DNA of 64,000 nucleotides from Bicyclus anynana (GCF_947172395.1 NC_069108.1:8877068-8941067); one strand, 5' to 3'. Shown: positions 1 to 10,779, counted from the stretch's first letter. Notes: generated from the letters alone by a model not told the origin. Made by a program: numbers and translations.

Positions 1-218
1 TTATTTAAACCATTACATTTGGAACGGTTAAGCCGATTTTTATGGGACTAACTGGAGAATAGAGGAGGTTATTAAGCAACATATTGGTTACTTTGTTCGG
101 AAAGAACCATGGTTCCTGCGGGGTGTGAAAAACTGAACTTCACGCGTAGAAGTCGCGGGCGTCTAGGTATAATAAATTTTAATATAATTATACTTTAAAA
201 ATATACATGAAATACTAG

Positions 219-320
219 CGGACGACTTCGTCCGCGTGAAAGTCGATGTAAACTTTCAACTACCCCTACCCTACCCTATCCATACCCTACCCCTAATTTC
301 TTTCTTATTATATAAATCTA
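219..320 (+). repeat. RTE-like LINE 3' tail
   Basis: The segment starts with an ACTAGCGGACG / TTCGTCCGCGTGAAA block, followed by CCCTACCC-rich sequence and an AT-rich tail. The same block recurs at about 2838, 19328, 42950 (minus), 55950 (minus) and 57806. Assignment to RTE-type 3' ends is from general knowledge of lepidopteran repeats. Confidence 0.55.
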
Positions 321-731
321 ATATATTATAAATCTTTGCAATAAATCTCACGGAGCCCGAGACCTTTCCAACGAATGCAAAACCGTCGAAATCGGTTCGT
401 GCGTTCTGGAGTTATAGCGTCAGGAAGGAAAACCCGACTTATTGATATATATAGTAGAAAATATATTTTGCAAGCACAAAAATGCGCTTTTTTGAATAGA
501 CTTAAGAGTCGGTATATGTATGCTTTTACGTATGTTTTTTTGTTTATGTACGGTTTCATTTCTAAATACACCCAGTTAATGTCAAATTGACAATACGAAT
601 GTGAAAATTGAAATGAAATGTCAATGTCAGTCCGCTGCTTCATTTGTGGTCTGTGGTCCGCTGTGATCATGAAAGGAACGATATTTATTATTTTTACATT
701 TTGACGAAAATATTGTTAATTTATAATAAAA

Positions 732-3700
732 ATGAGGCGTGAATTCATCTTACTGCTACTAAGTATAATAAGTATCTCGACGTTGTCTTCCTTTTTGTCG
801 AGTTACGTGCAAATAGAAGCTGATAAGCTGTTATTAGACACAGTTGTGGGAGCAGTCGGGGCTGGGAACTTTTCTTACTGGCAGCTTGGACACACGGGGC
901 CTTTATTAATTGAATTGTCTTCATTAACCGGTGATGCAGACCTATATGTGTCGGATTCTGTGCGGTGAGTTGTTATGAAAGTGGTTTTTTAGTGTTAAAA
1001 ATAAGATTTTCATTATACATGTTTGATTGGCAAAGTTAAGTGGTTTTTCGATGTTTTCGCGGATTTACACGAAGGGATTAACTCGTCACCCGTTTTTCCA
1101 ATAGCTAGCATTCATTCTGTCGGATTGGTTCTAAGACAAACTCCGATAGAAACCAAAAAAGCAGGTAATAAAAGACCTTCTACTTCCAGACCTAGTAGTT
1201 AGAGGAAGCACCAATAAAATAATGGCGTAGAGACAGGGATGTCGATGCATAATAACTAATTAAGTGTTAGAGTGTATGAAAATAAATTTAATATATAGCT
1301 AAAAATGTCTAATATATATGAATACATATGATAGATAATTGTAACTATAACACTTTTAATCTGAATAAAGGACTTTTATTATTTTTAAAATTCCTTAGTG
1401 ATAAAGTTGTTTGGAGGGCAGAGGCCATTGAATCACCTTTATAAAGAAAGTAAAATAATTTATAATAATTTTAATAATTGTTAATTATCAATATTAATAT
1501 GTCAAAGAGGTAAAGTTTTGTGGTATTGTAGGGGGTAAGGGTAATCTGAATCTACTGAACCTATTTTGAAGAATCTTCTACCACTAGAAAGCAAAGTCTT
1601 TTGCCAGTATTATAGGCTATATTTTATCCCTGTATTCTCACAGAAACAGGAACTATGTGGGTGGGTAAACTGTTGGATACTGGGTAGAAGATGTTTCAAA
1701 AGAGCAACTGTTTTTTCCTGGTTTCGGTGGTCTTCTTTACAAATAGTCAAACTTGATGTTTCAAAAGTGCTTGTAAACAAAGCCTGCTTGGTTGGTGGGA
1801 GGCTTCGGCTGTGGCTAGTTACCACCCTATCGGTTAAGACATACCAGCAAGCGATTTAGCGTTTCAGCATGATGACATGTAGAAACCGAAAGCGGTGTAG
1901 ATTTTCATCCTTCTCCTAAAAAGTTAGCCTGCTTCCATCTTAGATTGAATCATCACTTACCATTAGGTGAGATTGTAATCAAAGACTAACTTGTAAAAAA
2001 TAAATAGATTTTGATTAATTTATTATGACTTCCAGACCCAGCTATGAGGTGGACAGGAACAACTTCAGCTCTGCCACCTGCGGCACCGACCTGGTCAGCA
2101 TACCGTCTGACTTCCCCAGACCTATAGGTAAACTTCTTCTGTTAGTGTCTACTGTTATCGGAACTTAGCAATTAAGACTTTTATTGAACAATTGGCTTAA
2201 GTTCTTGACTTCTTGAGCTAAGTTGTACGTCAATTACCAGCTGGCCTATTTACTATTTTGGTCTTCATTATCAACCTATTAAAATAAACATTGAATTAAT
2301 TGACAAAATGTCATCTACCCAGTTCAGTGCTTATTGATACCCATCAATAAGCACTGGATGACATTTATTACATTGTTGATGCTGTGAACTTTGAAAAATG
2401 AGCAGGCAACATAGTGGCGCGCGCGCGCTGCGGCAGTTGAAGCAAACGCGGGTCGTTTTGCCGGACCTTTTGTTGCATTGAGACAAGTTGTTGTAGCCTA
2501 TTAGCCTATTAGGAGTGGGTTTGACAATAATCCAACGGAGCGGGGGTCGAACCAGCACCCCTTGGTGATGAATCTGACCGCTATACCGTTGAGCTATTGA
2601 GGCTCTTGTGCATTATGTGGCTACCTTTAAATAAAATAATATGTTTTGCATTACCCTACTTTTTAGGACAATTTATTTCTGTTTACATACAGGAATTGGT
2701 GTGTTTGGTGCGTGGACCCACACAGTCTCGGAGTACAGCATACAAGTCTTCCTAGATGGTGCCAAGATGCAGGCTCTGGCCATGGAGTTCCACCATGCCA
2801 ACGCTGACAGGACTGGTGAGAACAACTGCATATACTAACTAGCGGACGACCGCGGCTTCGTCCGCGTGAAACCCTACTACTACCCTACTCCCACTCTTCA
2901 GTTACCCTATCATACAGGGGATGAGTAGGGACTCAACCCTACCCCTACCCTATCAATCAATCAATCAATATATTTATTTGCAGATACAAGTGTACAGGTT
3001 GATGCAAATTGTATATGTAACCTACTCCTACCCTACCCCTAACCTACCCCTAACCTTACCACGCGACAGAAGCTTAAAAAATAGAACAACTTCTCCCGTT
3101 TTCCCAACATTTCCCTTCACTGCTCTGTTCCTATTGATCGTAGCGTGATGAAAAGTATACTATAACCGGCCCGGGAGTATGTAGAATAATTGTACCAAGT
3201 TTTGTTAAAATCCGTCAAGTAGTTTATATTTCTATATTACATACAGACACACAGACAAAAAAGGTACAAGACAAGACAAATTAATTAACAAATTAAACTG
3301 TAACCAAAATAAGACCCTAGAATGGCAGAGAATGACATTGAGTGGAGTCACGCACTTGTGAACGTTGTGTGTAGGGTTAAAGACGCCTTTGACTGTTAAT
3401 TAACACTGCCCTTTCTTTTACGGGGGGGGGGGGACGGGGGGAGTTACTTTCCACTCAAGTAACTCCCCCCGACTATCGCAAGTAACCCATAAAGAATTAC
3501 AAATCAAGAAATGTGGGCGGCTCGAACGCCACGAACATACTGAAGCCGACCGGACGACGAGTGTCAGGCGTCTTATATCCCAATTCGTTCACGCCAACTG
3601 ATCGCTACCCCTCTCTAACTCCCTACTCTTTAAGTCGTGCCACCTAGCGTCGGTACTAGCCAATACGAGATCGAATGACGTCATATCTGTTCCCAGACTT

Positions 3701-4065
3701 CTATTTCCTATTATATAGTACTAGCTGACGCCGCGCGGTTTTACCCGCGTGGTTCCCGTTCCCGTAGGAATATGGGGATATTATATAGCCTATAGCCTTC
3801 CTCGATAAATGGGCTATCTAACACAGAAAGAATTTTTCAAATCGGACCAGTAGTTCCTGAGATTAGCGCGTTCAATCAAACAAACAAACAAACAAACTCT
3901 TCAGCTTTATTATATTAGTATAGATAGTGTAGATTTTTATTTTTTTCAGACAATGGTCAACACAAAGAAAAGTCTGTCCCCAAGAAAGTGGATGAGGAAA
4001 AGCCGCGGTTTTTCCTCAGGTTGCTGAACATACTGGAGATGGTCTTCGAGATGGTTGTCTTATAG
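732..4065 (+). CDS. UPF0669 protein (C6orf120-like), four exons
   Basis: Exons by splice sites and phase: 732-964, 2036-2127, 2693-2815 and 3950-4065, joining to 187 codons plus a TAG stop. All introns are GT-AG (donors GTGAGT, GTAAAC, GTGAGA) and the reading frame is continuous across each junction. The N-terminus is a hydrophobic signal peptide (about residues 5-25). It is followed by the family signature with GNFSYWQLG, a GDADLYVSD block, SATCGTD and a GIGVFG segment. This matches the small secreted UPF0669 family, whose human member is about 190 aa, so the gene looks complete. The C-terminus is lysine-rich and then hydrophobic (FFLRLLNILEM). The molecular function is not established; in mammals the protein is described as secreted. 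Intron 1 holds LINE and SINE fragments and intron 3 holds RTE-like tails. The start is the first ATG after AT-rich leader sequence and gives the expected signal peptide. Confidence 0.9.
1690..1785 (+). repeat. CR1/Jockey-like LINE 3' fragment
   Basis: A short piece of the same LINE 3' UTR that is present on the minus strand at 12503-12945 and 41127-41400. The shared blocks are those ending GTTGCTCTTTTGAAA and TTTACAAGCACTTTTGA (read on the other strand). It lies in intron 1 of the UPF0669 gene. Confidence 0.55.
1788..2009 (+). repeat. SINE family A copy, 5' truncated
   Basis: It carries the family body (GGTGGGAGGCTTCGGC, TAGTTACCACCCTA, AAGCGATTTAGCGTT, AGCCxGCTTCCATCTTAGA) and the 3' end with CATCATCACTTACCAT and CTAACTTGTAAA. 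It lacks the tRNA-like head and ends 26 bp before exon 2 of the UPF0669 gene, so it forms the acceptor-side intron sequence. Confidence 0.8.
2306..2362. repeat. Short perfect hairpin
   Basis: GTGCTTATTGAT and ATCAATAAGCAC flank a 4-base loop, with an outer AAATGTCATC / GATGACATTT pair. It lies in intron 2 of the UPF0669 gene and looks like a small foldback repeat. Confidence 0.6.
2497..2604 (-). repeat. tRNA-derived SINE (family D)
   Basis: On the minus strand there is a tRNA-like head with AGCTCAACGGTATAGCGG (A box region) and GGTTCGACCCC (B box), followed by a family-specific tail AACCCACTCCTAATAGGC. Related copies lie at 4708-4790 and 14165-14245. A functional tRNA is unlikely because the acceptor stem does not pair. 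Confidence 0.6.
2838..3250 (+). repeat. RTE-like LINE 3' end
   Basis: It begins ACTAGCGGACGACCGCGG, continues through CCCTACCCC repeats, and ends with a TTCACTGCTCTGTTCCTATT / GATCGTAGCGTGATGAAAAG block. That last block recurs at 62125 (plus) and at 16575-16835 (minus). It lies in intron 3 of the UPF0669 gene. Confidence 0.55.
3270..3712 (+). repeat. Unclassified dispersed repeat, copy 1
   Basis: It matches 22735-23130 in inverted orientation. Shared segments include AAATTAATTAACAAATTAAA, the AACGTTGTGTGTrGGGTTAAAG region, GGCTCGAACGCCACG, and the CTAACTCCCTACTCTTTA to GCCACCTAGCGTC stretch. I do not recognise the family. A poly-G run lies near 3422. Confidence 0.6.
3720..3925 (+). repeat. 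RTE-like LINE 3' tail (GCGTGGTTCCCGTTCC type)
   Basis: It contains CTGACGCCGCGCGGTTTTAC, GTGGTTCCCGTTCCCGTAGG, then CAAACAAACAAA and a TATATTAGTATAGAT end. Copies also lie at 4305-4485, 38166-38360 and 51670-51770. It ends just before the last UPF0669 exon. Confidence 0.6.
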
Positions 4066-4304
4066 TTGTATCGACACAGCAGTGGCGTGCTGAAGGGTTA
4101 TAATTAGGGTAGCCACTAAACATGGACTATGTGAAATGTAAATTTCTTCTTTTATATGGATAGATGAAATCTCTGGCACAGTGGGTAATTCAGTTTTTAC
4201 AGGTCGTGGGTTCGATTCCCAGCATGGATCAGTTTACCATTTTAAAGTGGAATGTCCACCGGCCCATACAACGTTAACCTCAGGTACCCAGTTTTACCCC
4301 CGTA

Positions 4305-4485
4305 TAAAAGTCGCCACGCGGTTTTACCCGTGTGGTTCTCGTTCCCATAGGAATACGGGGATAATATATAGCCTTCCTCGATAAATGGGCTATCTAACAC
4401 TGAAAGAATTTTTCAAATCGGACCAGTAGTTCCTGAGATTAGCGCGTTCAAACAAACAAACAAACACTTCAGCTTTATGTTAGTA
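4305..4485 (+). repeat. RTE-like LINE 3' tail
   Basis: Same family as 3720-3925 (GCCACGCGGTTTTACCCG ... CAAACAAACAAACACTTCAG). It lies in the UPF0669 3' flank. The first AATAAA after that gene's stop is at 4547-4552. Confidence 0.6.
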
Positions 4486-4707
4486 TAGATAAGTATGGAG
4501 ATGATAATGTGTTGTAAAAATAAGGATTTGGTTAAATAATTGACTTAATAAAAGGTTGTTTCTTGAAGAAACAAACTTAAGATATTTGAAAAAACGCATT
4601 TCTGATTGTTGAATTTAAAAAAAAAATATTTTTTTTTGAAAAAATATTAATCTTATCTTCCATTTGAAATTAAACAATAAAAAATCAAAGTGACTTTACA
4701 GAACTTT

Positions 4708-4790
4708 GAAGTCTCAATAGCTCAGTAGTAAAACAGTCGGAATCATCGCCGAGGGGTGGTGGTTCGATCCCAGCCCTGTTTGTCTACATA
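4708..4790 (+). repeat. tRNA-derived SINE head (family D)
   Basis: TCTCAATAGCTCAGTAGT and GGTTCGATCCCAG are A-box- and B-box-like motifs. The flanks do not form an acceptor stem, so this is a SINE and not a tRNA gene. Confidence 0.55.
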
Positions 4791-5214
4791 TTTAAAAGAT
4801 ATGACAAAAAAACCTTTTAAAAATAACAAAAAGAACAATAATAATTTCTTATTTTATATTAAGTAATAATTTCGACAAAATTATCGATAATAATTATAGA
4901 TATTCTCCTTTTGGTTATGTTAGTTGTAGTGGTAAGGTGTACAAAAACCGGCCAAGTGCGAGTGGGGCTCGTGGAGGAAGGGTTCCGTACCATCTATATA
5001 AATAAAAATGGATCTCCGATATGTATGTAGGCCTATAACTTTCGAACGACTGCACCAAAATGATTTTTGGTTTTATGTATTCATTACTGATAGAACAAGG
5101 TTTGCGTAATATATAGATATTAATAAAAAGATCTTAACTTATTCTGCGCACCTTTCACCGTGCGCTGTCTGCGGGACAACATACACTATTTAGATCGATT
5201 AGATACTCCTAACC

Positions 5215-5295
5215 CGCTTCCATCTTAGATTGCATCATCACTTACCATCAGATGAGATTGTAGTCAAGGACTAACTTGAACAAAAAAAAAAGTAA
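5215..5295 (+). repeat. SINE family A 3' fragment
   Basis: Only the 3' third remains (CGCTTCCATCTTAGATTGCA through ATTGTAGTCAAGGACTAACT), ending in an A-rich tail. Confidence 0.75.
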
Positions 5296-5504
5296 ATTCC
5301 ATTTATGCGTCGGAGCTGACATACATTTTTTTTTAAATACATACTTTTCATCAAAAAAATCGAAACAGACATGTTTTAAGTTGTTCAAGCGATTTTTTTT
5401 GCGTTTTTGGTGAGAAGTATAATTTTTTTTTTTTTAAGTACTGATAATAATAATTTAACAATACGATTCTGTTTTGCTAACGTTCCTTTAGTAAAGCTTA
5501 TGAC

Positions 5505-5780
5505 GGCCGCGTGGCGCAGTGGGTAGTGACCCTGCTTTCTGCATCCACGGCCGTGGGTTCGATTCCCACAACTGGAAAATATTTGTGTGATGAGCACGGG
5601 TGTTTTTCAGTGTCTGTGTGTATTTATACATTATATAAGTATTTATATGTAGTATATAATTGTATATGAATATTATAATATCAACTATCTTAGTACCCAT
5701 AACACAAGCTACTCTGTATGCTTACTTTGGGGCTAGATAGTGATGTGTATTGTTTAAATATATTTATTTATTTATTTATT
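5505..5780 (+). repeat. tRNA-derived SINE (family E), near full length
   Basis: The head is GGCCGCGTGGCGCAGTGGG with a B box GGTTCGATTCCCAC. The body contains GATGAGCACGGGTGTTTTTC and CTTTGGGGCTAGATAGTGAT, and the tail is a TTTA repeat. A 5'-truncated minus-strand copy sits inside a MITE at 59563-59685. Confidence 0.75.
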
Positions 5781-6047
5781 AAAGCTAAATGGTTTTTTTA
5801 ATAATAATAATAATATAATAATATTATTATTATAATTTTTTTTAAGTAGAACCCATGTATCTACCCATTACGTGATTGTCGTATTCGGTATTATAGTATT
5901 TTTTTTTTCTTGTTATTAAAATCGGTGTTTTTTAAATAAAAAAAAATATTCTAGTCATGTCATGAGTTTTATTTATTACTAGCAGACGCCTAGATTTCAC
6001 CCCCATAGTTAGAATACTGGGATAAAATGTTTTTTTTTTAATATTTT

Positions 6048-6150
6048 CATCCTTCTAACAAATTAGCCCGCTTCCATTATAGATTGCATCATCACTTACC
6101 ATCAGGTGAGATTGTAGACAAGGGCTAACTTGTAAGAATTAAAAAGAAAA
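6048..6150 (+). repeat. SINE family A 3' fragment
   Basis: The 3' end of family A (TTAGCCCGCTTCCATTATAG, CATCATCACTTACCATCAGG, AAGGGCTAACTTGTAA). Confidence 0.75.
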
Positions 6151-6215
6151 GAATAAATATTACGTTCACATTTCAGACTAATAAGGAGGTTCATATGGAT
6201 AATTTAAGACTAATT

Positions 6216-7885
6216 GGGTCATTCCACGTCAAATCGACCAATAGTTGGACTCGACCCCTTTCGATTTGGATAAATTTTGGTCAGAAGTTTTCTTTTATCC
6301 TATAACGAAGTTCTGCCGAAGAAAAAAAATTAAAAAATTTTTTTTCAAAAGTTATGCAAAATCCAAAATTTCACTATTTTCCATATTTTTTAAATTTATG
6401 TTTTAAAAATCTCGAAAACTATTGCAATTAAAAAAATCGATTATGGTAAACTTCAAAGGGGATACTTGGGGCTATTAAAAAAAAAATTCCAAAAAAAAAT
6501 TTTGAAAAATCTCCAATTTGTGAAATTTTGAATTTTTGAAAATTGTCAAAATTGACCGTCGACAATAAATTTTTGGCTCAAATTTTTTTGTGTACTACCT
6601 TGTACCAATCTTAAAAGATCCTGAAATTTTTGGAACTGTGTTTTTTGTTTTTTCAAAAATATGAATTTTTGAAATTTGTTAAAAAAAAATTTTTTCTTAA
6701 TTTTTTTTTTTTTAATCAGTTTGGCGAATCGCGTAATTTTGATATTTTGAACAGTTGAAATTTCATTTAGTGGCATAATGATGAGAAAAGAAACATTAAT
6801 GATATTTGTTTATTATTGGTTATCAATTTATTTAATAGGGCTTTTTACGTGTAAGTTTACTTGACATTCTGTTACGAAAATTTTTTTTTCTTCAATTCTT
6901 CAGTTACTGTTGTTGCTCCTTTTCTTTTTCTTAACCTGAAAAATGTTAATATGACTTAAATCTTTAAATCCAAACTTAAAATAGATAAAGTACTAACACA
7001 GAAATTTCAGATTTTTACCTGCTTTTAATATCTGGTTCTTCAACGAACTCGTAGATATCTGTATTTTTTAACCGGAAATCCTTTCCTTCCTCAGATGAGG
7101 ATGAGGTTTTTACTCACATCACATCACTTGAAATGGGAATAGCGGCATGACAATTTCGGATTCCTTGTACTGGCAGAGCATTTTTAAATCTCTGGTTAAG
7201 TTTTTTTTGAGTACGCTGAATCTGCTCATTTGAAACAAAGTCACAATTGATTCCGTGAACATTTTCTTTTGCCCATTGGAATAGCTCATCAGGTGTTTGA
7301 ATTTGGTCGTCAATTTTTTCTCATCATTATGCCACTAAATGAAATTTCAACTGTTCAAAATATCAAAATTACGCGATTCGCCAAACTGATTAAAAAAAAA
7401 ATTTAATAAATTTTTTTTTAACAAATTTCAAAAATTCATATTTTTGAAAAAACAAAAAACACAGTTCCAAAAATTTCAGGATCTTTTAAGATTGGTACAA
7501 GGTAGTACACAAAAAAATTTGAGCCAAAAATTTATTGTCGACGGTCTATTTTGACAATTTTCAAAAATTCAAAATTTCACAAATTGGAGATTTTTCAAAA
7601 TTTTTTTTTGGAAATTTTTTTTTTAATAGCCCCAAGTATCCGCTTTGAAGTTTACCATAATCGATTTTTTTAATTGCAATAGTTTTCGAGATTTTTAAAA
7701 CATAAATTTAAAAAATATGGAAAATAGTGAAATTTTGGATTTTGCATAACTTTTGAAAAAAAAATTTTTAATTTTTTTTCTTCGGCAGAACTTCGTTATA
7801 GGATAAAAGAAAACTTCTGACCAAAATTTATCCAAATCGAAAGGGGTCGAGTCCAACTATTGGTTGATTTGACGTGGAATGACCC
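6216..7885. mobile_element. Foldback DNA transposon with ~570-bp inverted arms
   Basis: The left arm (6216 to about 6788) and right arm (about 7315 to 7885) are near-identical inverted copies. Both begin GGGTCATTCCACGTCAAATC at the outer ends, read inward. AATT abuts each end (6212-6215 and 7886-7889), consistent with a 4-bp target duplication or a palindromic TIR extension. The arms differ mainly in homopolymer lengths. The 525-bp core carries a spliced coding remnant on the minus strand (6872-7320). I cannot assign the superfamily. Confidence 0.85.
6872..7320 (-). pseudogene. Spliced coding remnant in the foldback element core
   Basis: On the minus strand one frame reads from 7320 to 7019, beginning EKIDDQIQTPDELFQWAKEN, with a single in-frame TGA near 7113. 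It then reaches an AG-GTAAAAAT donor at 7019/7018. An acceptor at 6936-6937 (TTTTTCAG) leads to a last exon 6935-6872 in the same phase, ending ELKKKKFS then TAA. The 5' side is cut at the arm junction, where the frame is immediately stopped. The codon phase is kept across the intron, so this is likely the 3' end of a once-functional element-borne or captured gene. I do not recognise the family; a transposase C-terminus is possible. Confidence 0.6.
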
Positions 7886-7904
7886 AATTGTGTAAGAAGT
7901 TAGA

Positions 7905-8112
7905 TCCCCGGCTGGGCCGATTGAGGTTTTCTTAATTGGTTCAGGTCTGGCTGGTGGGAGGCTTCGGCCGTGGCTAGTTACCATCCTACCGGCAACGTAC
8001 CGAAATGGGTGTGGATTTTTATAATTTTATTAACAAATTAGCCCGATTCCATTATAAATTGCATCATCACTAACCATCAGGTGAGATTGTAGTCAAGGGC
8101 TAACTTGAAAAA
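7905..8112 (+). repeat. SINE family A copy with internal deletion
   Basis: It contains GGCTGGGCCGATTGAGGTTT, GGTGGGAGGCTTCGGCCGTG and the family 3' end. The block between ACCGGCAACGTACCG and GTGTGGATTTT is shortened. Confidence 0.8.
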
Positions 8113-8165
8113 ATATATATTCCTGAAAACTATCGGAAGTGACTTAATTTGATACTAAGGAATGA

Positions 8166-8470
8166 TATAGCAGTGATGCCCAGTGGATATCTCTTTCACC
8201 TCTGCCTTCGATTCGCAGGGCGTAGGTTCGAATCCGGTCCGGGGCATACACCACTAACTTTTCAGTTGTGTGCATTTTAAGAAATTAAATATCACGTGTC
8301 TCAAACGGTGAAGGAAAAAGATCGTGAGGAAACCTGCATACCAGAGGATTTTCTTAATTCTCTGCGTGTGTGAAGTCTGCCAATCCGCATTGGGCCAGCG
8401 TGGTGGACTATTGGCCTAATTCATTCTGAGAGGAGACTCGTGCTCAACAGTGAGCCGAAAAGTGAGTATC
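8166..8470 (+). repeat. tRNA-derived SINE (family B), near full length
   Basis: Its motifs in order are GATGCCCAGTGGATAT (A-box region), GGTTCGAATCCGGTCC (B box), CAGTTGTGTGCATTTTAAGA, CATCGTGAGGAAACCTGCAT, AAGTCTGCCAATCCGCATTG and GAGGAGACTCGTGCTCA. About 15 copies or fragments of this family occur in the window. Confidence 0.85.
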
Positions 8471-8699
8471 ATAAAAGGTAAATGAAATTAAACAAATTAC
8501 TTACACTTAATCCATTTATTCCTATACTTACACAGTGATAACTATATTATCAATAAATAATACATTAATTAAATATTTTGAACACATTCCAACAACATCT
8601 AGATAGTACTAGAAATATACATATTTTAATAATAAGACAATAGAGTTTGGCTTTTGAAAATAAACTAAAACCGCCCAAATTACAAAAAGAATCTACTAA

Positions 8700-8776
8700 T
8701 GATAATAATATTTGCTAAATTCCACTCTCTTTTTGCGGTGATTTTGTAATCACGTAACATGTCTACAGTATAGAAC
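8700..8776. repeat. MITE family H terminal segment
   Basis: It carries the family terminus (TTTTTGCGGTGATTTTGTAA, CACGTAACATGTCTACAGTA). The outer end of this terminus is displaced to about 9303-9330 (TATAGAATGTCGTTGG) by two nested insertions. Confidence 0.65.
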
Positions 8777-8920
8777 CAGTGGCGTGCATAAGGTTGTCGA
8801 TCTGGGTATGCACTAGAAATAAAATTAAACAAAGTGGAAAAATCTGTATATAATAAACACTAAGAAGACAAGTCTTAGGGTATGCAGTACTTTTATGCAT
8901 GTATGAAGTGCACGCCACTG
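8777..8920. mobile_element. 144-bp hAT-type MITE with 8-bp TSD
   Basis: The ends are CAGTGGCGTGCAT and its inverse (GTGCACGCCACTG). TATAGAAC flanks both sides (8769-8776 and 8921-8928), an exact 8-bp duplication typical of hAT elements. It sits inside the MITE family H terminus. A related copy lies at 15437-15569. Confidence 0.85.
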
Positions 8921-8928
8921 TATAGAAC

Positions 8929-9305
8929 GGAGTTTCTCAAAGGCTCCACGAACCCCTGTTAAAATTTCCAAGTGACAGCGAACCCCTTACTAACTCCCCC
9001 CCCCCCCCAAAGAAAAAATTTATTTGACTGTTGAATAAAAATAAAATAAGGCTTTTATTTGAATAAAAGTTAACACAAAGTACCAAAAGAAATGTCTTTG
9101 TAATATTAATGTGATGGGTGTGCTTGTCTCTTGTCGCAAATGAATTCAATACTGAGTTATTTTGGACAATTTTAACCTTCTTTCTGACTTCTCACTCGGG
9201 ATCAGTCATCAAGCCACCATTTCGTAAATATTGTCGCGAACCCCCTGCCGTCGAATAGCGAACCCCTAGGGGTTCGCGTACCCCACTTTGAGAAACACTA
9301 ATATA
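8929..9305. mobile_element. Non-autonomous hAT-like element
   Basis: The ends GTTTCTCAAAGGCTCCACGA and GTACCCCACTTTGAGAAACA are inverted repeats. The interior has a palindromic CGAACCCCTAGGGGTTCGCG. The element is flanked by TATAGAAC on the left and TATAGAAT on the right, and lies within the split MITE H terminus. It contains a poly-C run at 8997-9008. Confidence 0.6.
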
Positions 9306-9428
9306 TATAGAATGTCGTTGGTGAGACATACATTTCCTACAAATAGACACAAAACCGATTGTGGGCCCGGCAAATTGTACAAACAAATAAAATGACGGGA
9401 AATTCTTCATTTATAGGTAAATCAGAAT

Positions 9429-9879
9429 GGGGATGATGACTAGGTTTGAATATATTGATTTTTATATTACATTCGGGTAAATAGGGTCAATGTTAACTAA
9501 TGTATACAAAAAAAGCAAAGATTGTTTGGATATTTGCAAAATAAATAAGATTATAAATATTTCAAAATCTATTATCGTAATTAGATGAAAATTCATACAG
9601 TTTTAGCTTCCTTACATTAAATGTGACATTTATTTATTAATACATGAACTATAAACATAAACGCACAAATAACAAAGATAATTGTATTTTGTTTGAACGC
9701 CCATACAAATGTAACGATCATTATGACCCATGACGTCATTAATTCGTGCCAAATCTGACCCTTTAAATCCCTGTAGCTCCGAAAGTAAAGATCGCAGATA
9801 CCCTGTTACTTTTACAAAATTGCTTTACTATTAGCATACTCTTAATTTATATACAATTTAAAAAACTGTCATCATCCCT
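9429..9879. mobile_element. MITE family I (WGGGATGATGAC ends), copy 1
   Basis: The ends are GGGGATGATGAC and GTCATCATCCCT, with AT on both flanks (9427-9428 and 9880-9881). The interior contains TGACGTCATTAATTCGTGCC and GTAGCTCCGAAAGTAA, shared with copies at 18080-18549, 53712-53975 and 54856-55338. Confidence 0.85.
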
Positions 9880-10149
9880 ATTATAACAATGATTACAATG
9901 AAGAGTTACGCACCAGTAAAACAACAATTTATTACTATTGTCTTATTATTAATATACACTTAAACAATAGTAAATTATAATATAATTATAAAAAAAATCA
10001 GATCTTTAGTAAATATTTGGTGCCAGTATTAAATGTGCCATTTAGTATTACGTCACCAAGAGTAACCTAATTCCACAACATTGAGAGTCTGTTCTGCGGG
10101 GTTATTGTGTATCTCGGTGTACCACTCATTTAATTAGTCACTACACACA

Positions 10150-10425
10150 CACTACGGAGGTCCTGGGTTTGATCCCCGGCTGAGCAGATTGAGATTTTCT
10201 TAATTGGTCCAGGTATGTCTGGTGGGAAGCTTCGGCCGTGGTTACCACCCTACCGGCAAAGACGTACCGCCAAGCGATTTAGCGTTCCGGTACGATGCCG
10301 TGTACAAACCGAAAGGTGTGTGGATTTTCATCCTCCTAACAAGTAAGCCCGCTTCCATCTTATGCATCACCACTTACCATCAGGTGAGATTGTAGTCAAG
10401 GGCTAACTTGTAAAGAATATATATA
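10150..10425 (+). repeat. SINE family A copy
   Basis: A near-complete copy with GGTCCTGGGTTTGATCCCCG, GGTACGATGCCGTGTA and the conserved 3' end. It is followed by an A-run and a second copy, giving a tandem pair. Confidence 0.85.
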
Positions 10426-10441
10426 AAAAAAAAAAAAAAAA

Positions 10442-10655
10442 CTGTGGTGGGAGGCTCCGGCCGTGACTATTTACCACCCTACCGGCAAAGACGTACCGCC
10501 AAGCGATTTAGCGTTCCGGTACGATGCCGTGTAGAAACCGAAAGGGGTGTGGATTTTCATCCTCCTCCTTACAAGTTAGCCCGCTTCCATCTTAGACTGC
10601 ATCATCACTTACCATCAGATGAGATTGTAGTCTACTAACTTGTAAAGAATTAAAA
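10442..10655 (+). repeat. SINE family A copy, 5' truncated, second of a tandem pair
   Basis: It starts inside the family body (GTGGGAGGCTCCGGCCGTGA) directly after the A-tail of the preceding copy and ends in CTAACTTGTAAAGAATT plus an A-run. Confidence 0.85.
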
Positions 10656-10779
10656 AAAAAAGTTTAAATCAGTGGTACACCGAGTTACATAATAAGCCCA
10701 CTGGTCAACGACTGAGACACGACTAATGATTAATATATGTTAGACGGGTAAAATATTTCGTGGCCGGAATCATATATAC

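Noticed and set aside
326..670. 114-codon minus-strand open frame upstream of the UPF0669 gene
   Set aside because: No domain, AT-rich low-complexity composition, and it overlaps an RTE-like tail and the leader of a clear gene.
3020..3060. Telomere-like CCTAACC stretch
   Set aside because: It is a short, irregular CCCTACCCC run inside an RTE-like tail, not (TTAGG)n.
4708..4790. Possible tRNA gene
   Set aside because: A and B boxes are present but no acceptor or anticodon stem pairs, and the same head recurs as a SINE.
10204..10638. Short plus-strand frames in the 10.2-10.6 kb region
   Set aside because: They lie inside SINE family A copies and recur as fragments in the other copies.
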